NCBI GenBank assembly: GCA_016712175.1
Contig: JADJRQ010000001.1
Coordinates: 868,001 to 932,000, forward strand
DNA length: 64,000 bases
Source of the DNA: Solirubrobacterales bacterium
Lineage (GTDB): Bacteria > Actinomycetota > Thermoleophilia > Solirubrobacterales > 70-9
Direction: 5' to 3'
Both the position numbers and the translations under genes were made by a program. This document shows, piece after piece, positions 39,359 through 48,439 of the stretch. Each line of letters starts with the position of its first letter. Positions within the stretch are counted from its first letter, which is position 1. The notes beneath the pieces were generated by a model. The model ran no database searches, had not been told where the DNA came from, and saw only the letters and a list, made by a program, of their open reading frames with translations.

Positions 39359-40887
39359 CGAGCACAGGCGCCGCCTACACGGCGGCCAGCATCATCTCGA
39401 AGCTCATCGCGGTCGCGCTGTTGCCGATCTACACGCGGTACCTCTCGCCGTCCGACTACGGCGCGGCCGAGGTCCTGTTCGCCGCGGTGGTGGCGGCCAG
39501 CATCGTGATCCGGCTCGGCGTGGTCGAAGCCCTGCTGCGCTTCTATTACAAGACGGATGAAGATCCCGACCAGACGGTGGCCACTTCGTTCTCCGCGCTC
39601 TTCTGGGCGGGCACGATCTCGGCGCTGGTCCTGCTGCCGTTCGCCGCCCCGATCTCCGACCTGCTGCTCGGCCAGACCGACACCGAGCTGACCCGGATTG
39701 CGATTGGCGGACTCTGGGTCCTGACCCTTTCCGAGTACCTGCTGACGATTTTCCGCCTGGACGAGCGGGCGAAGGCATTTTTCGCAGTCACCATGGCGTC
39801 CGTACTGCTCACGATCCCGGTCACCCTGGTACTGGTCGTTTTCTACGACCTCGGGGCCGAAGGCCTGCTGCTCGGCTCGTACGGAACCGGCATCGCGGTG
39901 GTGCTGTTCCTGATCGCCTACCACCACAAACGGCTTTCGCTGATCCCCGACGTGCCGCTGCTGAAGCGCATGATGCGTTTCGGGCTGCCGACCATGCCGG
40001 CTGAGCTCTCGCTCTATTCGCTCAGCTTCGTCGACCGGATCATCATCGCCCGCAGCCTCGGTCTGGCCGAGGCCGGTCTCTATTCGCTCGCGGTCAAGGT
40101 CTCGCAGTCGGTCAATGTCCTGGTCCGCGGTTTCCAACTCGCCTTTCCGCCGCTCGCGTATTCGATCGTCGACGACGACGAAGCCCGTCGCGCCTACTCG
40201 GCGGTGGTGACCTGGTTCGTGGTGCTGATGGCGATGGTGATCACGGCGATCTGGCTGACCGCCCCGTGGCTCATCCGGATCTTCGCCGCCCCCGAGTACT
40301 TCGGTGCCGTCGATGCGGTCGGCCCGGTCGCCGCCGGCACCGCCCTCTACGCGATCTACATGGTGCTGCTGGTCGTGCTCGGCCGGACCGGCCGGACCGA
40401 GTTCAACTTCCCGGCCACCCTCGCCGGAGTGACCGCCAACATCGGCCTCAACCTGATCCTGGTCCCGGTCTGGGGGATAGTCGGCGCGGCGGTCTCGCTG
40501 GTCATCTCCTACTCGGTCGTCCTGATCCTGATGTACATCTTCACCCAGAGACTCTTCCCGGTCCCATACGAATGGCTGCGCCTGCTGAAGGTGGTCGGGT
40601 CGAGCGCCGTCCTGATCGCGATCGGAGAGGTCTTCGTCCCGAACGATGGAATCGCCTTCCTGGCAATCCGCCTCCTCCTGATCGCCGCCCTGCCGGCCCT
40701 GATGATCCTGACCGGCTTCTTCACCCCTTCGGAGAAGAAGTACCTCGCCCTGCTCAAGGACCCGGCCGAGCTGATGGAGAGGATCAAGGCAGCGAGGGAG
40801 CAGGAGGCCGAATCAGAGGAGTCAAAGGACCAGGGCCTCTCGGAGATCTACGAAGTGGAGCAAATGAACGAAGACCTGAGGAACTAG
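39334..40887 (+). CDS. Polysaccharide flippase (Wzx/MATE-like, MOP superfamily)
   Basis: A 517-residue protein with 12-14 membrane helices across residues 1-465, starting LASTGAAYTAASIISKLIAVALLPIYTRYLSPSDYG as is typical of polysaccharide exporters. It would move lipid-linked oligosaccharides across the inner membrane. The C-terminal 50 residues are charged and cytoplasmic. It is intact although the gene before it is full of indels. It overlaps the end of the polymerase frame and is followed by a strong hairpin. Confidence 0.9.
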   Translation: MSGYLRRLASTGAAYTAASIISKLIAVALLPIYTRYLSPSDYGAAEVLFAAVVAASIVIRLGVVEALLRFYYKTDEDPDQTVATSFSALFWAGTISALVLLPFAAPISDLLLGQTDTELTRIAIGGLWVLTLSEYLLTIFRLDERAKAFFAVTMASVLLTIPVTLVLVVFYDLGAEGLLLGSYGTGIAVVLFLIAYHHKRLSLIPDVPLLKRMMRFGLPTMPAELSLYSLSFVDRIIIARSLGLAEAGLYSLAVKVSQSVNVLVRGFQLAFPPLAYSIVDDDEARRAYSAVVTWFVVLMAMVITAIWLTAPWLIRIFAAPEYFGAVDAVGPVAAGTALYAIYMVLLVVLGRTGRTEFNFPATLAGVTANIGLNLILVPVWGIVGAAVSLVISYSVVLILMYIFTQRLFPVPYEWLRLLKVVGSSAVLIAIGEVFVPNDGIAFLAIRLLLIAALPALMILTGFFTPSEKKYLALLKDPAELMERIKAAREQEAESEESKDQGLSEIYEVEQMNEDLRN

Positions 40888-40893
40888 AAACCA

Positions 40894-40934
40894 AACCTCG
40901 CCTTTTCGTCGACTACGGATGAAAAGGCGAGGTT
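40894..40934 (+). terminator. Hairpin after the flippase gene
   Basis: AACCTCGCCTTTTC (40894-40907) is perfectly complementary to GAAAAGGCGAGGTT (40921-40934), a 14-base stem with a 13-base loop, six bases after the flippase stop. The following CTGTTT is only weakly U-rich. It most likely ends the CapD-to-flippase transcript, and may serve both strands. Confidence 0.65.
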
Positions 40935-41096
40935 CTGTTTGGCTGACAATGGATCAGCCCGCGACCGAGACGACAGTCTTCGGCAATAACGTTCGCGCCC
41001 ACGCCCGTCTCGACTGGCGAATCACCGACACGAAGGCGAGATTTGATGGTGCAGGCTCGACCGGGCGAAGCGGTCCCACTTTCAGAGTCGTAGTCA

Positions 41097-41386
41097 ATGT
41101 CCAGGATTGAGGTAACGCAACAGGCGCGTAATGCATTGCGAGACCTGAGCGCGACCCGTGATCTACCGGTCGACGCGCCGGAACGCGCTCCCAGTCGCTT
41201 CGGATACTTGACGAATTCCCTCGGGCGGACCACCGGCTCAGCAGTGTGTGGCGGGATTGCCGGTTACTGATCGGTCCCTGACGATGGCTGATCGTCGTCT
41301 ACGTGTACCTCGAAGCCGAGGACCGCGTCGTAGTTGTCGCTTTCCACGACGCCCGGACATCAAAAGCGGCAACGGACCGTCTTTAA
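41097..41386 (+). pseudogene. Remnant of a ParE/RelE-type toxin gene
   Basis: The first frame reads MSRIEVTQQARNALRDL and LPVDAPERA, a ParE-like N-terminus. A frameshift around 41180-41210 leads to EFPRADHRLSSVWRDCRLLIGP, then a TGA where TGG (Trp) is expected, then RWLIVVYVYLEAEDRVVVVAFHDAR, the typical beta-strand end of ParE/RelE toxins. So there is at least one frameshift and one nonsense codon. Just upstream a short frame ends GEAVPLSES (41046-41093), which may be the tail of an antitoxin. The rest of 40940-41090 holds nothing I can assign. Confidence 0.5.
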
Positions 41387-41418
41387 GACAGAAGTCCAAC
41401 CGGACCGTCACAGGATCA

Positions 41419-41484
41419 AAGCGGGTCCCCGCTATGTCCCTCGGGACGACACTCAGACCTCCTCTCGCCAGGGGGTTTTGTGTT
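41419..41484 (+). repeat. Structured intergenic repeat, copy A
   Basis: This copy shares a 26-base exact match (41419-41444, beginning AAGCGGGTCCCCGCTATGTC) and much of the following 40 bases with copy B at 47092. Three small hairpins can be drawn: GCGG-GTCC-CCGC, GTCC-CTCG-GGAC and AGACCTCC paired with GGGGGTTT using two G-T pairs. The copies are in the same orientation and enclose the arginine deiminase operon. No coding frame is shared. Confidence 0.6.
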
Positions 41485-41495
41485 AGGGAACGGAC

Positions 41496-42014
41496 TTACT
41501 CCCAGCGGATCTTGACCGGGACCTTCTCAAGTTCAGCGAACGTCTTGCGTTCGAGTCTGTAGGAGGCACCCTTGATGAACCGGCCCGCCGGACCCCAGAG
41601 CGCGACCCAGGCGACGACGACGAAGGTCTGGGCGAACAGCGTCTCAGGGCTGCCTCCATCGCTGCCGTTGCTGACATGACCGAGATCACCATCGCGACGA
41701 GGAAGATCAGGAAGCCGACTCGTGTTTCCCTTGCCTCGAGGCTTCGGCGGATCCAGTGATGGCGTGCATCAAGGCACGTCTGCTCCATGTCGTAGCCGAA
41801 AGCGGCAATGATCGATTCCTCCAGCCCTTCCTCCCGGGCACGGGAAGGATCAGCAAGAGTTGATCCGGCGGCTTCCCGTCGCTCTTGCCTTCGTCCCAGG
41901 CGTCAAGGATCCGCTCCCTTGCTCCGCCGTTGAGAAAGCGCTTTTCAAGCGGCGCGGAACTCCACTCATCGAACAGCCTCTCGACTGAGGGACCCTGATC
42001 GCGACCTCATTCAT
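41496..42014 (-). pseudogene. Small membrane protein gene, broken by frameshifts
   Basis: Joined pieces read MNEVAIRV, then PSVERLFDEWSSAPLEKRF and PPDQLLLILP, then DMEQTCLDARHHWIRRSLEARE with a membrane helix (VGFLIFLVAMVISVMSAT), and finally a second helix (TLFAQTFVVVAWVALWGPAG) ending RKTFAELEKVPVKIRWE. At least three shifts are needed, near 41985, 41845 and 41645. I do not recognise the family. The coherent pieces support a former gene of about 170 codons. It ends 12 bases from repeat copy A. Confidence 0.45.
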
Positions 42015-42116
42015 GGCATCAATCTACCCCGATCGGTGAGATGACTCACGGGGATCGGGTGAACGAAAGCGTGGCCGTGAAAGTTGCCCACTCAGGAAGT
42101 AGGGCTGGGTGGCCGT

Positions 42117-43118
42117 TCAGCGACCGAGCGTCGCCACCAGGATCGCCTTGATCGTGTGAAGTCTGTTTTCGGCCTGGTCGAAAACGATGCTTGCAATGGA
42201 CTCGAAGACCTCGTCGGTCACTTCGAGACCACCTTCCATGCCGGTCCGCTCGATCACCTGCCGACCGACGGTCGTCTCGGAGTTGTGGAATGCAGGCAGG
42301 CAGTGCATGAAACGCGCGCTGGGGTTCCCGGTCTTTTCCAGGGCCGCCGCGTTGACCTGGTAGGGCTTGAGCAGGTCAACACGGCGATCCCATTCCCCAT
42401 CTGGTTCGCCCATCGAGACCCAGACATCCGTGTGGACGAACTCGGACCCCGGCAGGGCTTCTGCGGGGTCATCGGTAACGAGAATTTCGGCCCCGCTCTG
42501 GCCGGCGCGCTGCCTCGCGATCTCCTGAACCTCGTCGGGAGGCTGCAGCTCGGCCGGAGCGCATATCCGCACGTCGCTACCCATGATCGCTCCCATGACC
42601 AGCAGCGACCGGCCCATGTTGCTTCGAGCGTCCCCGATGTAGCAGTAGGCGATGCGGTCGGCCGGTTTGCCCGCCGATTCAGTCATGGTCAGGAAGTCGG
42701 CAAGCATCTGGGTCGGATGCCAGTCGTCGGTCAGGCCGTTGTAGACGGGCACTCCCGCGAATCTGGCCAGATCCTCGACAGCCTGGTGCGCCGCCCCGCG
42801 GAACTCGATTCCGTCGAACATGCGGCCGAGTACCCTGGCCGTGTCGGTCACCGACTCTTTGTGTCCCATCTGAGACCCCGACGGATCAAGGTAGGTGACG
42901 TTTGCCCCCTGGTCGTAACAGGCAACTTCAAATGCTGCGCGGGTCCGGGTCGAGCTCTTCTCGAAGATGAGGGCGATTTCCTTCCCCTCGAGGTGGGGCA
43001 CTTCGGTGCCTGAGTATTTCGCCAGCTTGAGGGACCGTGAAAGCTCGAGCAGGTGGTTCAGCTCGCCGGTGCTGAAATCGGTTTCCTTGAGAAAGCTGCG
43101 GTTGCGGAGGTTGTACAA
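42117..43118 (-). CDS. arcB: Ornithine carbamoyltransferase, probably catabolic
   Basis: A 333-residue transcarbamylase starting at TTG 43116-43118 after AGAGGA; a longer frame to 43190 would overlap arcA. Motifs are [15 protein letters not shown] (carbamoyl phosphate), [11 protein letters not shown] and [10 protein letters not shown]. In the arginine deiminase pathway it cleaves citrulline to ornithine and carbamoyl phosphate. It is the last gene of arcC-arcD-arcA-arcB, 32 bases after arcA. Context supports the catabolic ArcB role; the motifs alone cannot separate it from ArgF. Confidence 0.9.
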   Translation of the reverse strand: MYNLRNRSFLKETDFSTGELNHLLELSRSLKLAKYSGTEVPHLEGKEIALIFEKSSTRTRAAFEVACYDQGANVTYLDPSGSQMGHKESVTDTARVLGRMFDGIEFRGAAHQAVEDLARFAGVPVYNGLTDDWHPTQMLADFLTMTESAGKPADRIAYCYIGDARSNMGRSLLVMGAIMGSDVRICAPAELQPPDEVQEIARQRAGQSGAEILVTDDPAEALPGSEFVHTDVWVSMGEPDGEWDRRVDLLKPYQVNAAALEKTGNPSARFMHCLPAFHNSETTVGRQVIERTGMEGGLEVTDEVFESIASIVFDQAENRLHTIKAILVATLGR

Positions 43119-43150
43119 GGGGTCCTCTTGGTCGTGTATCTGTCGGGATC

Positions 43151-44371
43151 TCAGTAAGCGGGGTCGCGCTCGATCGGACACGTCATGCAATGCGAACCGC
43201 CGCGTCCCCGCCCCAGTTCAAAGCCTTCGATCGTGATCACCTCGATGCCCTCTTTGCGCATCCGGGTGTTCGTATCGACATTGCGCTCATAGGCGATCAC
43301 TACGCCGGGTTCGACGCAGACGACGTTGTTGCCGTCGTCCCACTGTTCCCGCTGGGACTCGAAGGAGTCGCCTCCGGTGGGGATCACTTTCAGGTCGTCG
43401 ATGTCCAGCGCCGACGCGATCGCCTCGACCACGCCGCCATCGAACTCTTCGGTGACCGGAAGCTCGGCGTCGTCGCCGGGCAGCAGGGTCCAGACCCGGG
43501 CACCGTCGACGACGTCCGGGAAGAGTGTCACCACGTCACGGTCGATCATGGTGAGCACGGTGTCGAGGTGCATGTACGACCTCGACTGGGGAAGCATCAC
43601 CGCGAGCACCGAAGTTGCTGCACCCGCCTTGAACAGCTCCCGGGCGATCATCGCTACCGCCTGAGGGCTGGTGCGCTCGCCCATTCCGATCATCGCCACG
43701 CCCTTGCCGAGCGGCATCACGTCGCCGCCTTCGACCGTCGCGGGGCCCCAGTCCTCGTCGGCACCGCCGTACCAGATGTGGAAGTCCTCCTCGGCAAAGA
43801 CGGGATGGTGGCGATAGATCGCTTCCATGAATACCGTTTCCGGCCGTCGCGCCGCCTTCGCCATCGGGTTCAGCGTGACTCCATTGAAGATCCAGGACGA
43901 GGGGTCGCGCTGGAAGATGAAGTTCGGCAGCGGCGGCAGCATCATCTCGCCGCCGACGCTCGCGTCGTACTTGAGTCCGGCGCCTCCCTCCAGGTCTTCC
44001 TTGACGATGCCGCCGATCAGGAAGTCGGCGACTTCGGCAGGCGAGGCGTTTTCCGCCCACTCGGCTCGGGAGCGCGCGAGATTGAGCCCGATATGGCGCT
44101 CGGAGAGGACTTTTCCGATGATCCAGTCGCGAGCTTCCGGGATGGCGAGCACTTCGGTCAGCATTTCCTCGGCGTAGAAGACCTCGACCTCACGTTCGCG
44201 AAGCGTCTCGACGAAGGCGTCGTGTTCACGCTTGGCCTGCTTGACCCAGATGACGTCGTCGAACAGCAGGTCCGATGCGTTCTCCGGGGTGAGCCTCGTG
44301 TGCTCGAGCCCCGGACGGTGGACCAGCACCCGGCGCAGCTTGCCGACTTCGGATGCGGCGTTAAGGGTCAT
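43151..44371 (-). CDS. arcA: Arginine deiminase
   Basis: A 406-residue enzyme that hydrolyses arginine to citrulline and ammonia. Seen are [72 protein letters not shown] and the C-terminal [17 protein letters not shown] with the catalytic cysteine. Length is standard. It lies 36 bases downstream of the transporter gene and upstream of arcB on the same strand. The family is well conserved, so the call is firm. Confidence 0.95.
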   Translation of the reverse strand: MTLNAASEVGKLRRVLVHRPGLEHTRLTPENASDLLFDDVIWVKQAKREHDAFVETLREREVEVFYAEEMLTEVLAIPEARDWIIGKVLSERHIGLNLARSRAEWAENASPAEVADFLIGGIVKEDLEGGAGLKYDASVGGEMMLPPLPNFIFQRDPSSWIFNGVTLNPMAKAARRPETVFMEAIYRHHPVFAEEDFHIWYGGADEDWGPATVEGGDVMPLGKGVAMIGMGERTSPQAVAMIARELFKAGAATSVLAVMLPQSRSYMHLDTVLTMIDRDVVTLFPDVVDGARVWTLLPGDDAELPVTEEFDGGVVEAIASALDIDDLKVIPTGGDSFESQREQWDDGNNVVCVEPGVVIAYERNVDTNTRMRKEGIEVITIEGFELGRGRGGSHCMTCPIERDPAY

Positions 44372-44407
44372 GTTGAATACCTTTCGTTCGGGTTTTCGGG
44401 ATCGGAC

Positions 44408-46015
44408 TCACGCGAATGCCTGGCCGATCGCCAGGAACGCACAGACGACCACGAACACTGCGCCGAAGAACGGCAGCAGGAAACGCAGATAGTGGTCGTA
44501 TCTCACCTTCGCCAGGACCAGACCACCCATCACGATGGCCGAGGTCGGTGTGATGTAGTTGACGAGTCCCGAAGCCGCCTGGTAAGCGGTCACGGAGATT
44601 GACTTGTCGACGCCGGCGAGGTCGGCCAGCGGGGCGAGGATCGGCATGATCAGCGCGGCGTGTCCCGAGGACGATGGCACGAGGAAAGCAATCGGCAGGT
44701 TCACCAGGAAGGCCAGCGGTCCGAACAGGGCGCCCGACGTTCCGCTGACCGCGTTTTCGGTCCAGCTTATGATCGTGTCTGTGATCGACGCGTTCTTCAT
44801 GATCACCGTCACTCCGCGGGCAAGGACGATGATCAGCGCGGCCCCGAGGAAGTCCCCGGCACCGCTCACGATTGCGTCGACGGTCTTCTTCTCGCCCAGC
44901 CGTCCGATCAGGCCGATGACCACGGCGGCGACTATGAACAGCATCGACGCTTCGGCGAAGTAGAAGGTGTCGAAAGTCGGCAGAGGCCAGCCGGTGCCGA
45001 AGATCGTGTCCATCACGTCCGCCCAGGGCACGAAGCCGTAGATCATGATCACGAAGGCTGTTGCGAAGACCCCGAGGATCACTTTCTGGCGGGTCGTCAG
45101 CTCGTCGACGTCCTGGACCAGGCGACGCGATTCCTCCGCGTCCTCGTCGGATATTCCTACGATCGACTTCGACGGGTCGGCAGCGATCTTTCGGCAGTAG
45201 AGCAGCACGTAACCGATCGCCATCCCGACCAGGACGATGAACATCGCGACTCTGAGCACGATGCCATCGCCAACTTCAATGCCCGCGGCGTCGGACGCGA
45301 CTCCGGTGGCGAACGGGTTGACCGTCGAAGCGAGAACCCCTGTGCCGGCGCCCAGAAAGATGATCGAAGCACCGACCAGGCGGTCGCAATTCACCGCCAG
45401 CGCAAGGGGGACCACGAGCGCGAAGAAACCCAGGGTTTCTTCCCACATACCGTAGGTCGTACCGCCCAACGCGAAGACGCTCATCAGCGCGATCACGAGC
45501 AGGGAACCGGTATGTCTGAAGCGGATAGCCAGTCGCCCGATGCCGGTCTGGATCGCCCCTGTTTTCATGGTCACCGTGATGAAGGCGCCGACGGCGAGGA
45601 CGAACAGGAAGATCATTGCCGATCCGTATAGGAAGCCGGTGTTGTCCGGGTCAACGTTGCCGCGCGCGTTCTCGATGCCGTATAGCCCGTTGGGGGTCGC
45701 GGTCCACAACTCGCTGAACTGCTTGTCGAGGGACTTGTCGACACAGGCCCCCTCACCCTTCGCACCGGAGCAGGAGGGAAGCTCCTGATAACTCCCCGGC
45801 ACCGGTCCACCCGACTTGGGGTCGATCTCATAAGAGCCTGAAGGGATGACGAATGAAGCGACCCATACCCCCAGCATGACCAGCGCGAGGACCGTGAATG
45901 CGGTCGGAAAACGCATCTGCTTTCGTTCGGTCGCTTCCTCCTGGTCGGGTGCAGGCGGGTCGGGTGACTGCGTTTCTCCGGTGTCCTGCGGGTCGGGCTT
46001 GCTGTCGTTCATCAC
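44408..46015 (-). CDS. arcD: YfcC-family transporter, probable arginine/ornithine exchanger
   Basis: A 535-residue membrane protein with about 12 helices and a 30-residue polar N-terminus. It matches the YfcC/DcuC-like basic amino acid antiporter family: MRFPTAFTVLALVMLGVWVASFVIPSG at the first helix, and ALIMPILAPLADLAGV and TPTSAIVMGGLVLAKVRYDHYLRF near the end. Placed between arcC and arcA, it likely exchanges arginine for ornithine. The symbol is given by pathway role; it is not of the classical ArcD (APC) fold. Its start overlaps the arcC stop (ATGA). Confidence 0.83.
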   Translation of the reverse strand: MMNDSKPDPQDTGETQSPDPPAPDQEEATERKQMRFPTAFTVLALVMLGVWVASFVIPSGSYEIDPKSGGPVPGSYQELPSCSGAKGEGACVDKSLDKQFSELWTATPNGLYGIENARGNVDPDNTGFLYGSAMIFLFVLAVGAFITVTMKTGAIQTGIGRLAIRFRHTGSLLVIALMSVFALGGTTYGMWEETLGFFALVVPLALAVNCDRLVGASIIFLGAGTGVLASTVNPFATGVASDAAGIEVGDGIVLRVAMFIVLVGMAIGYVLLYCRKIAADPSKSIVGISDEDAEESRRLVQDVDELTTRQKVILGVFATAFVIMIYGFVPWADVMDTIFGTGWPLPTFDTFYFAEASMLFIVAAVVIGLIGRLGEKKTVDAIVSGAGDFLGAALIIVLARGVTVIMKNASITDTIISWTENAVSGTSGALFGPLAFLVNLPIAFLVPSSSGHAALIMPILAPLADLAGVDKSISVTAYQAASGLVNYITPTSAIVMGGLVLAKVRYDHYLRFLLPFFGAVFVVVCAFLAIGQAFA

Positions 46016-46986
46016 GATCCATCCCTCTGTTTGGCGCTGGTCTCGGTGGTCTTCAGAATCTGAGTCCCACGGGTGCCTTCGACCATCTCGCCGAGCTCGT
46101 CGAGCGAACCGATCGCGGCCCTGCCGCCGGTCATTTCGACCATCCGGCAGGCAGCTTCGACTTTCGGGCCCATCGAGCCCGCCGCGAAGCCCTGTGATCT
46201 CAGCTTTTCAGGGGTGGTTCGCCCGATCGCCCGCTGCTCGGGGCTGCCCCAGTTGAGGAAGACGGCTTCGACGTCGGTCGCGAGAACGAGCAGATCGGCG
46301 TCCAGGTCAGCCGCGAGGCGCGCCGAGCAGAGGTCCTTGTCGATGACCGCCTCGACTCCGCGGTGGCCATCTCCGACTTCGACCACCGGTATCCCACCGC
46401 CACCGGCGCAGACCACCAGAAAGCCCAACTCGACGAGTTCGCGGATCGCCGACAGCTGAATGATGCTCTGCGGCTCGGGCGATGGCACCACGCGCCGCCA
46501 ACTCTCGCCGTCGGGCGCTATCGACCACCCTCGGTCCCGAGCCAGTTCACGAGCCTCGGCCTCCGAATAGACGGAGCCGATGAACTTGGTGGGCGCGTCG
46601 AAGGCCGGGTCATCTTCATCGACCAGCACGCGGGTTATCAGGGCAACCGTGTCGCAGGCGTTCGTGGCGTTGTCGATCTCCATCTCGATCACATAGCCGA
46701 GCTGGCCTTCACTCTCGGCGTCGAGCACGTCGAGGGGGTACGAATCGACCTCGCTAAAGGCGTCGTTCATCAGTGCCAGCAGGCCGACCTGGGGGCCGTT
46801 TCCATGGGTCACGATAAGACGGTGGCTATCGACCACCAGGGCCAGCTTCTTCGCGGCTTCGCGGGCGGCTCGGAGTTGGAACCGCGCTTCGGGAGCTTCG
46901 CCGCGAGGCAGAAGTGCGTTACCTCCGAGCGCCACGACCGCCGTCGGCAGTCGGTTGCCGTTGCGAGGCCCTTCCGGTACTTCCAT
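46012..46986 (-). CDS. arcC: Carbamate kinase
   Basis: A 324-residue kinase starting at ATG 46984-46986; the frame runs back to 47124, but homology begins at VVALGGNALLPRGEAP. Other motifs are VTHGNGPQVGLLALM, CAGGGGIPVVEVGD, DKDLCSARLAADLDAD and GSMGPKVEAACRMVE. It makes ATP from carbamoyl phosphate and ADP, the energy-yielding step of the arginine deiminase pathway. It is the first gene of the operon. Upstream lie repeat copy B and an IS3 remnant. Confidence 0.93.
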   Translation of the reverse strand: MEVPEGPRNGNRLPTAVVALGGNALLPRGEAPEARFQLRAAREAAKKLALVVDSHRLIVTHGNGPQVGLLALMNDAFSEVDSYPLDVLDAESEGQLGYVIEMEIDNATNACDTVALITRVLVDEDDPAFDAPTKFIGSVYSEAEARELARDRGWSIAPDGESWRRVVPSPEPQSIIQLSAIRELVELGFLVVCAGGGGIPVVEVGDGHRGVEAVIDKDLCSARLAADLDADLLVLATDVEAVFLNWGSPEQRAIGRTTPEKLRSQGFAAGSMGPKVEAACRMVEMTGGRAAIGSLDELGEMVEGTRGTQILKTTETSAKQRDGS

Positions 46987-47091
46987 ACTGCGGCTTCCCG
47001 AATCTTCGGAGCGTCTGTCCCACAGGTATAACACGGACCCCGGATTCAAGCCGCCAAGCACTCCATTATCCGGGCGTCCCCCTGAGAAACG

Positions 47092-47158
47092 AAGCGGGTC
47101 CCCGCTATGTCCCTCGGACGGCAATCAGACCTCCTATCACCAGGAGGTCTTCGTGTTT
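47092..47158 (+). repeat. Structured intergenic repeat, copy B
   Basis: Same orientation as copy A. Its last hairpin is perfect, AGACCTCCT with AGGAGGTCT (47127-47150) around ATCACC. Where copy A differs in this stem, it keeps pairing with G-T pairs, which suggests a conserved RNA shape. It lies 106 bases upstream of the arcC start on the other side of the operon from copy A. Confidence 0.6.
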
Positions 47159-47232
47159 GAAGGTCTTGGCGACCGCTTCGGAGACAGTGGAGGAGAACTG
47201 AAACTCTCTTCACCTACAACCACGATTCTTCT

Positions 47233-47376
47233 TCATCGAGCCGCGATACGATGCCCTTGAGAGATTCCGATCCTCTTGCAAGCCTGCGGAATCGTCAGGC
47301 CTTCGGCCTGAAGCTTCTCGTGTTGGCGGAGCTTCACAACTATCTGCTCCGGCGTGTAACGCTTCCTTCCGGCCAT
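47233..47376 (-). pseudogene. IS3-family transposase OrfA, truncated remnant
   Basis: A 47-codon frame from ATG 47374-47376, preceded by GGAGGTGG, reads MAGRKRYTPEQIVVKLRQHE and LTIPQACKRIGIS, the N-terminal helix-turn-helix of IS3-family OrfA. It then runs out of homology and stops at 47233 where YYRWRKEYGG is expected. No OrfB follows. TCTCATTAGATTCAACTACGAC (47396-47417) upstream may be part of an IS end. Of the 123 bases between this and the glycosyltransferase, I can assign nothing further. Confidence 0.7.
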
Positions 47377-47499
47377 GGTCCACCTCCATTCATAGTCTCA
47401 TTAGATTCAACTACGACATAAGAACTGGACCGACTGAAGGGGGGCCGGACAAACAGAACTTCACCCTAAGACGCATTCGCCGCGTTCAGATTCGAATGT

Positions 47500-48423
47500 T
47501 CACGGCTTCAGGTTTCGGTCCGCCAGCCCCTCGCCCCGGTACGGGAACAACGCTTGCCTTGTGTGTGCCGCGTAGATGTTGGTAGGCGCCTGTGGCAACA
47601 CCAGGCTCGCGACGGTCCTCAGCCCGTAGGTCCAAGCGGTGAGCAACCTCACCGCGAATGCCTCCGCCTTCGAGTGGTGCTTCTTCATGTAGAGGTCGCG
47701 GTTTCGGTGGAACTCGACTATTCGGGGGAGGCCTGAAGAGAGGTCGTTCGAGAGCTGGTTGTGGTGGATCGCTTCTGCCGAGGGCACGTAGAGGGTGTGC
47801 CAGCCGGCGTCGTCGAGGCGTTTCGCGAAGTCGCATTCGTCGTAGTAGACGAAGAACCGGGGATCGAGATAGCCGACTTCTTCGGCAGCTTCGCGGCGGA
47901 CCATGAGGGCGCTCGACTGGGCCCAGTCGACTTTGCGGGTCAGTTCGCCCCGACTCTCGACCGTGAAGTGGCCGTGGAGGAACCTCGCCCCGATCAGCGC
48001 GGTCTCGACTCCGGGAAAGCGCCAGGCACAGGCGTACGGGTTGCCCTCGCCGTCGAAGAGCTGTGCTCCGGCCGCTGCGGCCCGCGGGTCGTCTTCCAGT
48101 GCCGCATAGAGCGCTCCGGCGGCCCCGGGCTTCAGCTCGGAATCTTCGTTCAGTAGCAGGCAGTAGCGTCCCCTCGCCGCCTTCATCAAGGTGGTGTCGT
48201 TCTCGGCTTTTCCGACCTTGGTGGCCAGCTCGATCAGTTGCACATCCGGGTACCTCTCGCGCACCGCAGCGACCGAACCATCGGTGGAAGCGTTGTCGAG
48301 GACGATGGTCTCGGTGGTCAGTCCAGCAGCTCCATTTCGCTCGATCGCCGCCAGGCAGTCGAGCAGGTAATCACGGCCGTCGTTGTTGACCACGCAGTAG
48401 GAAAGATCCGGTTCCACAGGCAC
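47500..48423 (-). CDS. Glycosyltransferase family 2 (rhamnosyltransferase-like)
   Basis: A 307-residue GT-A enzyme with SYCVVNNDGRDYLLDCL, IVLDNASTDGSVAAV, a DxD-type motif as LLLNEDSEL, and the C-terminal FVYYDECDFAKRLDDAGW typical of WbbL-like rhamnosyltransferases. It adds a sugar to a lipid-linked glycan. It has no clear membrane helix. It is divergent from the next glycosyltransferase across 16 bases. The donor and acceptor cannot be read from sequence. Confidence 0.88.
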   Translation of the reverse strand: MPVEPDLSYCVVNNDGRDYLLDCLAAIERNGAAGLTTETIVLDNASTDGSVAAVRERYPDVQLIELATKVGKAENDTTLMKAARGRYCLLLNEDSELKPGAAGALYAALEDDPRAAAAGAQLFDGEGNPYACAWRFPGVETALIGARFLHGHFTVESRGELTRKVDWAQSSALMVRREAAEEVGYLDPRFFVYYDECDFAKRLDDAGWHTLYVPSAEAIHHNQLSNDLSSGLPRIVEFHRNRDLYMKKHHSKAEAFAVRLLTAWTYGLRTVASLVLPQAPTNIYAAHTRQALFPYRGEGLADRNLKP

Positions 48424-48439
48424 AGACGATAATCAGGGT

